Positions 12,071 through 23,332 of a stretch of 64,000 nt of DNA are shown here, piece after piece (within the stretch, counting starts at the first letter, position 1; the number at the start of each line of letters is the position of its first letter). Below the pieces are notes generated by a model. The model saw only the letters and a program-made list of their open reading frames with translations, was not told where the DNA came from and searched no databases. The DNA lies in the NCBI RefSeq assembly GCF_905220415.1, contig NC_059549.1:6572001-6636000 (forward strand), read 5' to 3'. The position numbers were made by a program, and so were the translations under genes. The DNA comes from Colias croceus (Eukaryota > Arthropoda > Insecta > Lepidoptera > Pieridae).

Positions 12071-12253
12071 CTTAATATATATAAATCTCGTGTCACAATG
12101 TTTGTCCACAATGGACTCCTAAACCACATAACCGATTATAATAAAATTCGCACACCATGTGCAGTTCGATCCAACTTGAGAGATAGAATAGTTTTTATGA
12201 AAAAAAACGTAAACATGTAGGTACCACGGGCGAAGCCGGGGCGAACCGCTAGA
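12071..12253 (+). mobile_element. Helitron-like element, copy 3
   Basis: Nearly identical to copy 2. It ends CCGCTAG with the preceding GCGAAGCCGGGGCG hairpin half. It lies about 450 bp upstream of TBCB. Confidence 0.7.
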
Positions 12254-12703
12254 GCTATAAGCTTCTTGCTAAGAGCAATATAAGCTATATTATGATGCTT
12301 ATGTGTCTAGTCTAGTCCAGTCAAGTTAACTAAGTTAGTTAAGCCTACTATATTACTTGCTCTGTGGTTATGCCGTAAGTTTATCATCTTTGCGGCTGTG
12401 ATTTGTTTTTCTCCGTTTTTCATTTTCGTCAAACCACAGCCGTAGTTTTTTTAAATACAAGTTTTTTATGGAAGCTTTGGCATACTTTGGACCACATTTA
12501 GGACACATTCCTTAGTCATTGCCAATGCACACAACACACAGCTTTGACATATAAAAGCAAATTGAAAAATTATCTGTCTGATCACTGCTGTCAGCTGTCA
12601 TCTTCGCAAATTTTCGTATTGTTTGTTGCACAGGTTTGTTGTTTTGGAAATTTATCCAGGAAAGGTTTAGTTGAAAAATAGTATAGTATTTTAATCTATT
12701 AGG
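12254..12703. other. TBCB upstream region
   Basis: This covers the presumed promoter and 5' UTR of TBCB. No TATA box at a convincing spacing was found. The sequence directly before the ATG is AT-rich. Confidence 0.4.
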
Positions 12704-14480
12704 ATGGAAGGAGTTCAAGTGATAACGCAGGACTATGTAAATGTACATATTACAAAATCTGATTCTGAAGATGCACCTCCTGTGGAACGCAGGTTCAAAA
12801 AAGCCATTTCTGTATTGGAGTTTAAGGTTAGTATGATTCATATGTGATCATAATATCTGCTGTAATACATTTTGATATTTATCAGAATTAATGGTATGAA
12901 AAGAGGGTCAAGCCATATTCTTATCAAATGTAATGGATAGAGCTTATAAATTCAAGAAACTTAAAATAAATTCCTACATGTCGCCAAAGAAATTCTGTAG
13001 TAATGTTGTTATCCCATTGTTCAATTTTTAGACGAAGCTGGAACTGGTAACTGGAGGTTCTGCTACAACTATGAAACTAAAGCTTTATGACAACAAAAAC
13101 AACTTAATTTGTGATATTGATAATGATAATGCATTACTTGGCTCATATCCTATTGACGATGGGATGAGGATCCATGTAATTGATAAATTTTCTCTTATTC
13201 AAGATTTTGATGCATCAGATAATGCTGAAAGGTGGGTTTATTATCAATGCTGTATTGAATTTATATTAATAATATAAATTGTTTTCTTGTTATTTCTCAT
13301 ACAACTTAAATCTTATTTTTCCTTATTTTTCTAATAATTTATGCAATTTTTTAGGTTCAAGTTATCTGAAGAAGAATATGAGAAAAAGAGTGATACTCTC
13401 AGGTCATTCTTGCAGCGCAATAAACTTGGCAAATATAATGAAGAAGAAATGAGCAAAATGAAGGAGACTCAGCAAAAGGAATTGGAGGAAGAAGCCAAGT
13501 GAGTTCTAAAATAACAATATATTATATTGAATGAATGAATGAAAATACTTTATTTTTATTTACTAAAACGAGGAAACAATATGAAAAAACACATACAAAA
13601 AGGTGGCCTTATCACTAAAGCAGCAATCTCTTCCAGGCAACCAGGCTATTTTGACATTTTTTAATAACTCAGCCCCCGGAATCACAGACACAATAGAAAA
13701 TCTATTGTGTTGTGGTCCAATCGGGCCGCTCAGGGCTCAATGGGTTAATGCAAAAACCTTATGAATATCTTCTGTATTATAATCAATTTGAAAGTATTAA
13801 GTAATTCAGTTTGCTTTTGTTAGTTTCAATAAATTAAAACAAACTAATTAAGTTTTAATGGTTACATTCAGTTTCGATAGATAATATTATTTTCTTTATT
13901 AATACAATTTATAACATTTTAGGATAGCAGAATCTGTGCTAGTTGGTGCTAGGTGTGAAGTGCGTGTACCGTCGCAGCCAACCCGCAGGGCCACAGTTCG
14001 GTACAATGGACCTCTGGATGGAGCCAAGGGCCTGTGGATTGGTGTGCAATACGATGAACCAAGGGGAAAGAATGATGGATCGTCAGTAGCCTTTTATACT
14101 TATTTTTTTTTAAATATAAGACATAGAATAAATTAATTGATTAAAAAATGAAGGTATTTAACTAGGGCTAAGACAAGCTACATTAAATGTACATAGTAAT
14201 TTTTCGATAATTTTCTAATATATTAACTGTGGTTTTAATCCATTTTAAAATGTTTCAGCTTTTCCTATATTGGAACAAAACCAAATAACCTTTTTTTATT
14301 CCTTTGAAAAATAATGTGATATACATATCTATATTATAATAATTTTTGTTTAATATTTTCAGAGTGAATGGCAAGAGGTACTTTACGTGTCCGCCTAAAT
14401 ATGGAGGTTTCGTGAAGCCATTGTATGTAACTGTTGGTGACTTCCCTGAAGAATCTTTTGATTTGGATGATGAAATATGA
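12704..14480 (+). CDS. TBCB: tubulin-folding cofactor B
   Basis: Five exons (12704-12826, 13032-13231, 13355-13498, 13923-14081, 14363-14480) join into a 247-residue protein, close to the usual 244 or so. TBCB binds alpha-tubulin and, with TBCE, takes part in folding and dissociating tubulin dimers in the cytoplasm. Residues 1 to about 90 match the ubiquitin-like domain, with segments such as MKLKLYDNKNNLI and LLGSYPIDDGMRIHVID. A charged coiled segment follows (NEEEMSKMKETQQKELEEEA). The C-terminal CAP-Gly domain runs from about residue 160 to 235, with VGARCEVR, RYNG, GLWIGVQYDEPRGKNDGS, GKRYFTCPPKYGGFVKP. The protein ends in the acidic hydrophobic tail DLDDEI, like the EEY/F-type ends that CAP-Gly domains recognise. 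The start is the first ATG of the first exon, in context AGGATGG. Confidence 0.95.
13661..13748. repeat. short palindromic MITE, copy 1 (TBCB intron 3)
   Basis: The core ACAATAGAAAATCTATTGT is an inverted repeat inside a conserved block ending CTCAATGGGTTAA. The same block occurs at 18484-18570 in a PLRG1 intron. Confidence 0.65.
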
Positions 14481-15090
14481 TCCCAAACGAAAATATGCAC
14501 AAAAGCCTATTAATTTTATTTAGCGCCTGAGAAAAAAATTATCGCTTAAATATTTAAATCACATAAATATTAATCATGACTAGGAAGTGGTTGTTAGATT
14601 TTGCTTTGTATGCAAGTTTGATAGAATCATTTATTAAGAAAGACTGAGACTTGGTTGAATGTGTAACATCAAGATTTTGAATGTGCTGGTTTAAATTGAG
14701 TATAAATGTACTTGTGTTGTCAAAGATAGGATGTGAGAATATTTAACGATTCACGTGTATTTAATCGTTGAATAATTTCTTGTAAACCTGTCATACTGAC
14801 CAGTTTTTACTAGTCTTATACTTTGTAGTTTGTATGTGTGAATTATTTTATCGTTATATGTATATTTTACTTTGAAAAAATCATGAGAGTATTTTTTATA
14901 TTTGATTATGAGTAATGTTCAATAACATAACTAATTATATTGTATCGTAAATTATGAGTTGTTTGGCAAACAACAAAACATTCCAAGAATGGATTGATGC
15001 TATTAATTATTGTTCATGTTCGAGCAAATTAATAACGACATGTCAGTGTAACAAAATAATGAGCTATGCAATAAATTTTTTGATATATTT
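14481..15090 (+). other. TBCB 3' UTR
   Basis: AT-rich non-coding sequence after the TGA. AATAAA at 15070-15075 is the best poly(A) signal, followed by a TTTGTTTTATTTT stretch. Confidence 0.55.
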
Positions 15091-15123
15091 GTTTGTTTTA
15101 TTTTTTTCTTCCCAACTATTTTT

Positions 15124-15705
15124 AGGGTTCCAAACTTCAGGAAAAAACGGAACCCTTATAGGATCACTTTGTTGTCGGTCTGTCTGTCTGTCTGTCAACA
15201 CCGTTTTTCTCAGGAAGGCGTGGAGGTATCAAGCTGAAAATATTTATATCGAATATTCCTGTCTACGGTCCCTTGATGCTGTAAAAAAATCAAACGTATA
15301 AGCTAACGCAATCAAAAGATATAGACGTAAATGCTGAAATTTTTCGCAAATTTCGACATTCTCAAGGAAATCAAAACCTAATAAAAGTTGTTTCCGTGTA
15401 CACAAAGTTTTAGAATTTGTTACAATGTAACGTCTTACACAGATATAGGAATAATTGCGAAAAACATAAACTTTTTAATTACATTATAAATATAAATATT
15501 TTTAAAAATTATAAACTTACAACTCATGAACGCTATATGTAGTATTAAATTGATATTCACACCAAAAACAACTAAGTATAATAACTTTAAGCTGTAATAA
15601 AATCAAACTTCTATATCAACGCAATCAGAAGATACAGCCGTAAATGCTAAAAAAATTCGCAAATTTCGACATTCGCAAGGGAATCAAAATTCAAAACCTA
15701 CAGTT
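15124..15705. mobile_element. fragments of the 'GCGAGTC' repeat family
   Basis: The (GTCT)n run, the GGCGTGGAGGTATCAAGCTG segment and the GCAAATTTCGACATT segment all recur at 45776-46188. The second half of the unit appears again at about 15588-15705, so this is a partial tandem or rearranged copy. Confidence 0.55.
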
Positions 15706-15714
15706 TAAGGGCCA

Positions 15715-15925
15715 ACTCACACCAAAAGAGCGGCGAAGGGCAGTGAAGTGGAGCGCAGTTTCCGTGTCATATGAATTTTTACTTTATTGTCATTACTGTA
15801 AAACTTATTGTCGCCTGAGAAACTCGGCTCGAGTTTCTTCTTTACTTCCCGTGAACTCAGAATCATGAAATTCGGTACGAAGAAATATCTTAAAGGAGGC
15901 GAAGCCGCGGACGGAAAGCTAGTGT
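15715..15925 (+). mobile_element. Helitron-like 3' end fragment
   Basis: The segment ends GGCGAAGCCGCGGACGGAAA followed by GCTAGT, the same 3' signature as the other Helitron-like copies. Its 5' limit is unclear. Confidence 0.45.
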
Positions 15926-16326
15926 TCTCATTCATTTTACTAAGTTACTAGACACAGAATACTTTTGATGTATGGAGTTAAGCTAACCCGCGCCTGTCTG
16001 AGCGGCCGCGACCAAAATATAGTCTCTGGGATGGGATAGGAAGAGACTGTAAATTCTTGTGAGGTGGTTGGTCTATATTTTTATACTGGACATAATACTT
16101 TCTATGTATTAAGTACAAGAGGACGCACGATCTTGTCGATACTAAAAAGCTTATTTAAAATAAATCATAATCAAATTAGTTTTTTTATCATTCAGACTTT
16201 AAATTAAACTGCCGTTTTATAATAAAGAGGCATAGTAGTAAGGCTGATTTTAAGCAACTGCGACTACGACATACCATGACATAAACATCTATGAAATCAA
16301 ACAAAAATTCATACTTAATAAAATCG
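15926..16326. other. intergenic between convergent TBCB and PLRG1
   Basis: No gene is seen. The sequence is AT-rich with no clear element. Confidence 0.5.
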
Positions 16327-16332
16327 TTTATT
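16327..16332 (-). promoter_or_regulatory. poly(A) signal of PLRG1
   Basis: TTTATT on the plus strand is AATAAA on the minus strand, only about 15 nt beyond the stop codon. The 3' UTR appears very short. Confidence 0.55.
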
Positions 16333-16346
16333 AAACTTATTCTTAA

Positions 16347-19300
16347 TTAAAACTTCCGTCTCTTCAATATCTCTGGGCGCCAATTGATCGGATGCGTCTC
16401 TTCAGATGCTGTATCGTCTTCTTTGTATATCTTGATGGTTTTATCTGCCTCTGTAGTTATGAGACGTGATCCTGATTGGTCGTACGTCATTGCAAATATA
16501 CCGGCTTCGGAGTCCATGGAACCAGGTTGTACTGCCGCCTAAAAATAATAGTTGATTAATGATTATAAATTAATAATTTATACTTAATGATCAAAATTAT
16601 GCTAATCTCAAAGTGTAGTAAGTTTTGTAAACCTTGTTTTGTATGTTTAGTATGAAAAGCTTTTATGAGTTAGTATTAGTCACATTATGAACTTTTTCTT
16701 AATAATCAAACAAACAGGGTTTACCACCAAACTGATTTTTACATGTCAATGTCATGTGTAAAATAAAAAAAAATAATACTGACCTGTAACCTCTGGAAAT
16801 TATATCCTGTCCTCCAATCCCAGAAGTACATAGTGCCATTATCACCGCCGCTCACAAGCACACCCTCAGGATTAACCGCCATACAATTAACAATAGCGTT
16901 GTGCCCAGACAGATTCTGTATGAACTTTCCTTCCGGACACTTCCATTGTTTTATATTGTCTGGTGAAGCAGATGCAAATGTGTATAGCGTTGGGTGGATG
17001 ACAATAGATCGAACTGATTTCTTGTGGTTTGTGAGTGTGCACATTGACTTGCCAGCGGCTAAGTCCCATAGGCGAATTGTCGAGTCATGTGAACCGGTAA
17101 TGATCTGTAAGTAAATTCATTGTGTGAAATAAATTGTTATGAGAATTACAATACAATTCTTCAACAACACTAAATTAAGAACTAAAGAAGATATTTACAT
17201 ACCAAAATACAATGATAAATTTAATAAAGCTGTAAATAGATACTTATATTAGTATTTTAAAATACTGTAAAACCAATTTATTTAATCTGTGTCTATGTCT
17301 ATTATATTTTCCTCTATATTAGTAGTGTGGTGGTCTGTTTCTACTACAATAAACGCGCGCAGTTACGTCGCTGCCGGCGGTCACCAGTACGTCGATAGTG
17401 ACGTCAATTTATTATCTGTGCAACTTCTACATTATCTGTGGTCCACCTGTCAAACGCATTAATTATCTGTGCTCACCTGTGGTTCTGCGGACTGGCACGC
17501 TAGCGATGCGACGGTATCCGTGTGTCCAGCTAGCGTGTGGACATTTGCCTTTGTGCGCATGTCCCATACTCGGGCAGTCGCATCACGGCCAGCGGTCACT
17601 AGCACATCTATAGTGGGGTGTAGAGCTAGTGTGTACACCGCTGAAAGGTGGCCATGGTAGTGGCGTATCACCTGGAATAATTATACTTATTATATTATAA
17701 CTATGTGGAACTTAGCATTTACTCCTAAGTCCTAAGAAAATGACCAAACATCTATTATATCACTCCGTGATGAGGTATATAAGAAAACTACGGAAACAAT
17801 GCAGAAATGCATAGAATTATGATTACCTTATTATACTCGAGATCCCAACATTTGACTTGTCTATCTTCACCACAACTGAACAAGTATGGATGCCTAGCAG
17901 AAACTTCCAAACCTGCAATGAAACAAATGATATAAAAGTATAATATTATATACACTAAAATAACGAAATACATTCCAAAAAACTAATGTTATGATTTCTT
18001 TCCAAATTATTCTTTAACATAAATACAAAACAAAACATTAATATGAAAACTCAATGAAGTCATTACCTAGTTTTTTTTTTATATTATGTACTAACTAAAC
18101 ATAATATGCATAATTGAAAGAATAGCGAATTTTTTACTTACCTCTTACTGTACTAACATGTCCTGTTAAAGATACCTTCAATTTACCAGTTGCCAAGTCC
18201 CAAATCTTTATCACTCTGTCAGCAGCACCTAAAATATTATTTAATAAGCTTAAAAAGACCCTTCAAAGGTAAACTAATAATGTTCATTGAGTAACTAATG
18301 ATGTTCATTATTTTATAAAAACAATCTGACGTGAGTGATTGTTTTATGAAATCCTTCCTGGTTGATATCATTCCAACTATTCTTAAAAAATGCATTCTAG
18401 TCATTTTCCATGATGTAATAGAGAATTATTAAAAAAAAATCTATTCTTTTAATTTCTCATAAAAATTCTAATAAAATTTTCTTTAGTAACTCAGGCCCCG
18501 GAACCACAGACACAATAGAAAATCTATTGTGTCTGGGACCAATCGGGTTGCTTGGGGCTCAATGGGTTAAAATCTATTAGACATCTGTTACAATTTCATA
18601 CATATTAATTTTAATAAATAATAAATACAATTTACCCGTAGCAAACCATTCATTCCCTGGTTCCACAGCAACACAGCGAACCCAGCCAAGATGTCCAGAT
18701 ATGACCCTGAATAGTTTCCATGGAGCGTGCCACTTGGGTCTCGGCATCACTGGAGCCTTCCTTGGTAGTGGTGTGATAGCTGTGTTTGTGGGGGCTGGCC
18801 CACTGTATGGAAGCATAGCTCCATCTGACGCAATGGCTGCAGATTCCGCTATTTCTGTATGAATATTTTGTAAATGAATTATGATTTAAAATCATAAATG
18901 ATGAATTATTGTGTATTTTACACACACAGAGTAAAATAGTCAGTTAACCATACTTAAATATATTTGATTTCAATTAAGTTTTATTGTTATAATTAAGCAT
19001 GATTTACGCTACACCGTTTCGCGACCGGGCCGTGACCCGTCCGGGACGCGATCAAACATTATTGTATACTTTTCCATTTATTGATTCATGCCCGTGCATG
19101 GACGGGCCAGGGCGTACAAATGTTGATGGATATGATTTCATTTGTATCTTGTCCCCCGCACGGCCCAGTGTAGTGTGAATCATGCTTTAAGGTATTCATT
19201 TGTTGCCACAATTTAAATGGAATTTGTTTTGTTACCTGTGTCATGAGGAGTTTCTGGTCGGCTCATGTTAGCTTCCAGTTGTTTTATGGCTTGTGCCTTT

Positions 19301-19550
19301 TGAACTGCTGACATGACAAGTCCATAGCTATCCCGTGTTTTGGTAGCTCTAAGTATTTTCTCCCTAAAATGTACAACATTCGTTATCGCTTATCGGTGAT
19401 ATAGGCATCACAAATTTATGCTATATATGCTTACGCTTTTTCGTCGATTGGTGGCAGCATTCCTTGGTTAGCTAAGAACATATCATGAGATCTTTTTAAA
19501 GAACGAAACACTAGCGTGTGCACTGAATGTTTTATTACTTCGTCAGTCAT
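16347..19550 (-). CDS. PLRG1: pleiotropic regulator 1, WD40 spliceosome (NineTeen complex) protein
   Basis: Eight exons, listed in transcript order: 19550-19435, 19363-19236, 18854-18636, 18228-18142, 17912-17827, 17671-17477, 17104-16784 and 16538-16347. They give 447 residues against about 514 in human, the loss being in the N-terminal linker. PLRG1 (fly Tango4, yeast Prp46) is a WD40 core component of the Prp19-associated complex in the activated spliceosome, and acts in the nucleus. The N-terminus EVIKHSVHTLVFRSLKRSHDMF is the family start. Seven WD repeats follow from about residue 150, seen in VISGHLGWVRCVAVEPGNEWF, KIWDL, CGEDRQVKCWDLEYNKVIRH, DVLVTAGRDATARVWD, GSHDSTIRLWDLA, NIKQWK and NGTMYFWDWRTGYNFQ. 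It ends with the conserved AAVQPGS, EADKTIKIY and EETHPINWRPEILKRRKF. Confidence 0.96.
17351..17400 (-). pseudogene. diverged copy of a WD-repeat exon segment inside a PLRG1 intron
   Basis: On the minus strand this intronic stretch encodes TIDVLVTAGSDVTARV, against TIDVLVTAGRDATARV in the exon at 17671-17477. By eye 38 of 51 bases match and most differences fall at third codon positions. Three copies of CACAGATAAT lie between it and the exon's donor, and the donor-like ACAGGTG is itself repeated. It lacks an acceptor of its own that I can support. Confidence 0.6.
18484..18570. repeat. short palindromic MITE, copy 2 (PLRG1 intron)
   Basis: It shares CCCCGGAACCACAGACACAA, the palindromic core and CTCAATGGGTTAA with the copy at 13661-13748. 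Confidence 0.65.
18996..19186. mobile_element. MITE with TTA target duplication (PIF/Harbinger-like)
   Basis: Terminal repeats AGCATGATTTACGCTACACC and (right reverse complement) AGCATGATTCACACTACACT are flanked by TTA. It lies in PLRG1 intron 2. The remnant at 4946 shares its left end. Confidence 0.7.
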
Positions 19551-19603
19551 TTTGTCTTGTTTTATTATTTTTTATTTAATATATATTAAAATAATGTGAT
19601 TTG

Positions 19604-19714
19604 ATTATATTAATTGACGTGGCCGGAGGTGAAGAGCGTAGCCCAAGATAGAACGCGATGGCGGCGCACTGTGGACGCCCTCTGCCCCACATAGGGGACA
19701 TAGGACAATAAGTC
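19604..19714 (+). mobile_element. truncated LINE 3' end next to the PLRG1 start
   Basis: The plus strand reads KSVAQDRTRWRRTVDALCPT followed by a stop, the C-terminal signature of reverse-transcriptase proteins from Jockey/CR1-type LINEs. A 16-bp direct duplication, AAAATAATGTGATTTG, flanks it at 19588-19603 and 19715-19730. It is a 5'-truncated insertion only about 55 bp upstream of the PLRG1 start codon. Confidence 0.75.
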
Positions 19715-19730
19715 AAAATAATGTGATTTG

Positions 19731-20097
19731 TTTATTCATATTCAGTATTAAAAAACAGTTTAATGCAATACTTTTTAAATTTCTAATAGAACTACAAATT
19801 ATTGTTATAAAACGCGTCCCGCTTATGTCAACTGTCAAATAAAACTAAATGTCAAAAGTGACAGCTGTGAGCGACGACTGAAAAACAACCGCGTTCAAAA
19901 ATTTTATTCATTGAAATGTGAAACAGTCAAACCCTGTGGTCAAACCTTAGTTATTTCATATCTAATATTATTGTCAGAGGTAATTATAATGGCTTCTCTG
20001 ATATTCATTCTTTATATTCAATATATTTAAAGCATCTATACTATCTATGTATACTCACACGTATGGCTAAGACTCTATAATTAGTACTAACTAAATA
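19731..20097. other. PLRG1 upstream region
   Basis: The presumed displaced promoter of PLRG1 lies here. TGTCAAA and TGACAGCTGT motifs occur around 19840-19870. No core promoter can be assigned. Confidence 0.3.
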
Positions 20098-20275
20098 TTA
20101 TTAACGCGGAAGTTTGTGAGTATGGACGGATGGATGGATGTTTATTATTCTTTCACGTAAAAATGTAGGTAGCTGAAGACCCAGAATAAGATTATAAGGC
20201 TTATGCTATAAGGCTTTTTATCCCGCAAATCCCACAGGAACGGAAACAATGCGGCCGAGGGCGGAAATCTAGTAC
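20098..20275 (+). mobile_element. Helitron-like element
   Basis: It has GCGGAAGTTTGTGAGTATGG at the start and ends GAGGGCGGAAATCTAGT, the family's 3' signature. A related fuller copy is at 57820-58044. Confidence 0.6.
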
Positions 20276-21143
20276 TTCATAATATTTGTAACAAATACTC
20301 GTTTGTAATTTAAAAATACATCTAGAACGATTGAAATTTTAATGGTTAAATGCAAGGTTAAATGACACTTTTTGACGGTGGGTGCAAAAATCGAAGCTGT
20401 TTTTTGAGCAGTAATAAAAATTATGATCAAAATTATTATGATCGCTGCAAGTCGAAGGAAATGAAAAAAATTGAGATAACGCAACCAAGAATAATTTATT
20501 AAATGGTACAAAAGTCACTTTTTTCTATTAATTTTGCACAGATATTAAAAGAAATAAAATCTTTACCCTTCTTAATATAATAATTAATTATAATTTTACA
20601 GATAAATATTATAGCTATACTTAAAATCTAAGTTTATAGTGTTAAAATTACTAGAATAAAAACTTACTACAATCGACTAGATCAGACCTTAAAACTATAT
20701 TAATTTTTTCAAGCATGGTTTTACATTTTACACATCACTCGTACGTTAAAAATGAGGTGTTTAAAAGTGCAGTAAAAGTGGATTACTACTGGCTACTGTT
20801 AGATATAGATGAATCAAATTATTATTTATTATGTAGTCCTGTTTTTGTTTAAGAACTAAGTATATTAAATATTCTACAATTTGGATTGATGTAGATAAGT
20901 GTTCACTTGGCAATTTAATACCGGAGAATAAACACGATTTTGAAAATTTTAAGTCTTTTTGTACACAAAACTATTAAAGTTCCGTTCAGTTTTTCTGTTT
21001 TATTAGACTATATTTCCATGTTTAATCTTCAAGACAAGTATAATATGCCTTTATACAAGTCGATCAACGTTTGAATCTGTAATCGACCACTCATAATCGA
21101 TATCTGTTGAATCGGCGACGGAAAATACCGCGCCATTCTCGGT
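20276..21143 (-). other. presumed 3' UTR of the minus-strand membrane-protein gene
   Basis: AT-rich non-coding sequence follows the stop at 21144. Several minus-strand AATAAA-type signals are present and the true end cannot be chosen. Confidence 0.4.
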
Positions 21144-22558
21144 TCAGATGGTCGATTTCTCTGAATTGTTTGCATCGCTGACCCTGCGGGAGTGAGGTGC
21201 ACGGCGGAGAGTTCTGGGCTGAAGATTTAGTGGCGGCAAGTTAGGTCTTTCAATCCTTGTTGGAGAGGAAACTAATGGTCTATTGCCTCTACGTAGAGTC
21301 TCCATTCCGTTTCTGAAGTATTCCTCCGTTCGGTCTGAATAGCTTTCTATTAGCGGAGCTGGATCTTCGTACTCAACGTTGTAATGTCTGGTGATAGCCA
21401 GGTCTTCGGGTGGGCCAAGTTTGTATAGAGGTGGTTCAACGCATTCATAGTGGTGGTCTTCAGTTTCATCATGTGGATAAGTGTCGGCGACAAAATGTCT
21501 GGTACCTCGGGGAGTGAGAGCCGCCCAGAGGACTCGAGAATCAAGAGCTGCACTGCCATATAGGGCATTTGAGCCGCTGGTTTTTCCTGTTCCACTCTTA
21601 CATCCACCTCTCGCCCTAAAACAATAAATAGAAAATAAAATATTAAAATAAAAATGGTAAATTGCAATTAATCATGTTTCTGTAGATGATTCCTCGTAAT
21701 AAAAAGAGGTAAAGAAGAAATTAAAAAAGTCGTAATTATAAAGGCATAACTTACTCACGACACTTCAGAAGAAACAGAGCCAATAGAGCAGCAATACACA
21801 AAACCGCGATACAGCATGTTATTAACACCAAAAACCATGTGTCGTCTGTTGCAGCTGGCTCTGAAAATGAAATTATTATTAATATGGACGAATTATCAAT
21901 ATGACATTGTGAGAAATAAGCTATCTTATCCGATTTATATCAATGGGCATAGTCATGCCTTTGCCTTTGTAAAACAATAATGCCCTGTCCCAATTTATTG
22001 AAGTCTACTTAAAGTATAATGTAGAACTATTCATCATCCTCAATGAATCGATCCTAATCACATTTGAACTAATTAGAGTCTACTTAATAGTTCTAGCCTT
22101 GTGTGATATAGTATCTTGACTGATGTATTTAGGGCCAGTTACGTTATTTACTTTATCAGCAAGTCTTACGATATTCTATATTACTGATACTACCTACCTA
22201 CTTCATAATAATATGATATTAGTTATTTAACAAACAGATATGCTAAACAACATTTCTATCGCCAGTGAACGCCAAACAATTAAACATTTTATTCGTGACT
22301 AAACAAACCGATTTGTTACTTTCTTTTTGTACCTAATGATTGGTACAAAATCTCACCATGTCGTGGTAACTCGTGGTATTCAACACCAGGGAACAGGGAG
22401 TTGTCTTCATTATTGTGTTGCGGGGGACATTTGAAGGCTCTGCAAGGAGGTGTTAAATTTGCCATGTTCGCGAGGAACGCCGGCAGCGGGGGAGGCGGCA
22501 TGTGCACGATGGAGTCCGGAGGAGGGCCCAGGGAGAGGCATTCTGGCCCACACGACAT
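21144..22558 (-). CDS. unrecognised single-pass membrane protein with long cytoplasmic tail
   Basis: Three exons in transcript order: 22558-22357, 21860-21759 and 21607-21144, giving 255 residues. I do not recognise the family. The N-terminal part is Pro/Cys-rich (MSCGPECLSLGPPPDS, CRAFKC). One strong transmembrane helix follows at about residues 75-98 (FLVLITCCIAVLCIAALLALFLL), then a tail with NALYGSAALDSRVLWAALTP, DETEDHHYECVEPP and basic Pro-rich stretches. It ends EKSTI, compatible with a class I PDZ ligand. The ATG lies one base after an acceptor, so upstream exons exist. They may be 5' UTR, or may encode a signal peptide and more ectodomain. The last exon is read in the longer, more coding-like frame, which needs the acceptor before 21607. 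The upstream AG, giving a start at 21615, shifts frame to a stop at 21350. Confidence 0.7.
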
Positions 22559-22559
22559 C

Positions 22560-22854
22560 CTGTAAAAAGTATTATTTTTGTTACACTCGATGTAATAAAG
22601 GTTGCTTTGAAATATTATAAATCAATGTTTGATACTTATATAGATTTTATAATACCTACCTATGCAACTTAAGGTAGGTATACCGACCTACCTAGACCTA
22701 TAGAAAACCTTATAATTTAAAGTTTAGACCGTATTATTTTTCAACACACTGGATTAGAAAGTTTTAGTTTTTTTTTAATAATATTAACTATGAATAAATG
22801 AAATCTCCCGTTTTTTTAAAGTAATTCTCTCCATAAATATAGTTATATTAGTAA
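22560..22854. other. intronic or upstream AT-rich sequence
   Basis: No feature is seen in this stretch. Confidence 0.4.
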
Positions 22855-23179
22855 CTAGCTTCCGCCCGCGACTCCGTCCGCGCGGATGTCGGTCTTTGCG
22901 TGGATGGTTTATTTCTCCATTTTGAGTAACTCGGACAATGACATCTTATAAATATCTATTGGACCCAAATACGGCTAGGTCTATAATAACACGCAACGTG
23001 TGTTCGCGGTACCTACTACAGAACAACGTCTATGGATAACTGAAAAATTGAGATTAATTTTTTTTCTACGTATTTTTCCAGGATAAAAAGTATCCTATTT
23101 TACGCCCAGGATAATAAGGTATAATTATACCAAGTTTCATCGAAATCGAACCGGTAGTTTTCACGTGATGTCTTCACAT

Positions 23180-23212
<33 letters not shown>

Positions 23213-23332
23213 AATTTTTTTAATCACATATTCGGGTTTGGTATCGATCCAGTAACACCCCCTGCAAGTTATTTTTTCAATATTTTCAATGTACAGAATT
23301 GACCCTGCTACAGATTTATTATATGTATAGAT
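22855..23332 (-). mobile_element. Helitron-like element, inverted
   Basis: It starts CTAGCTTCCGCCCGCGACTC, the 3' end of the family read in reverse. It contains a (GACA)n run near 23172 and is a close match to 27639-28114. Confidence 0.7.

Noticed and set aside
21350..21615. Membrane-protein last exon read in the first-acceptor frame
   Set aside because: Kept only as an alternative isoform. The other frame is longer (155 codons) and more protein-like.
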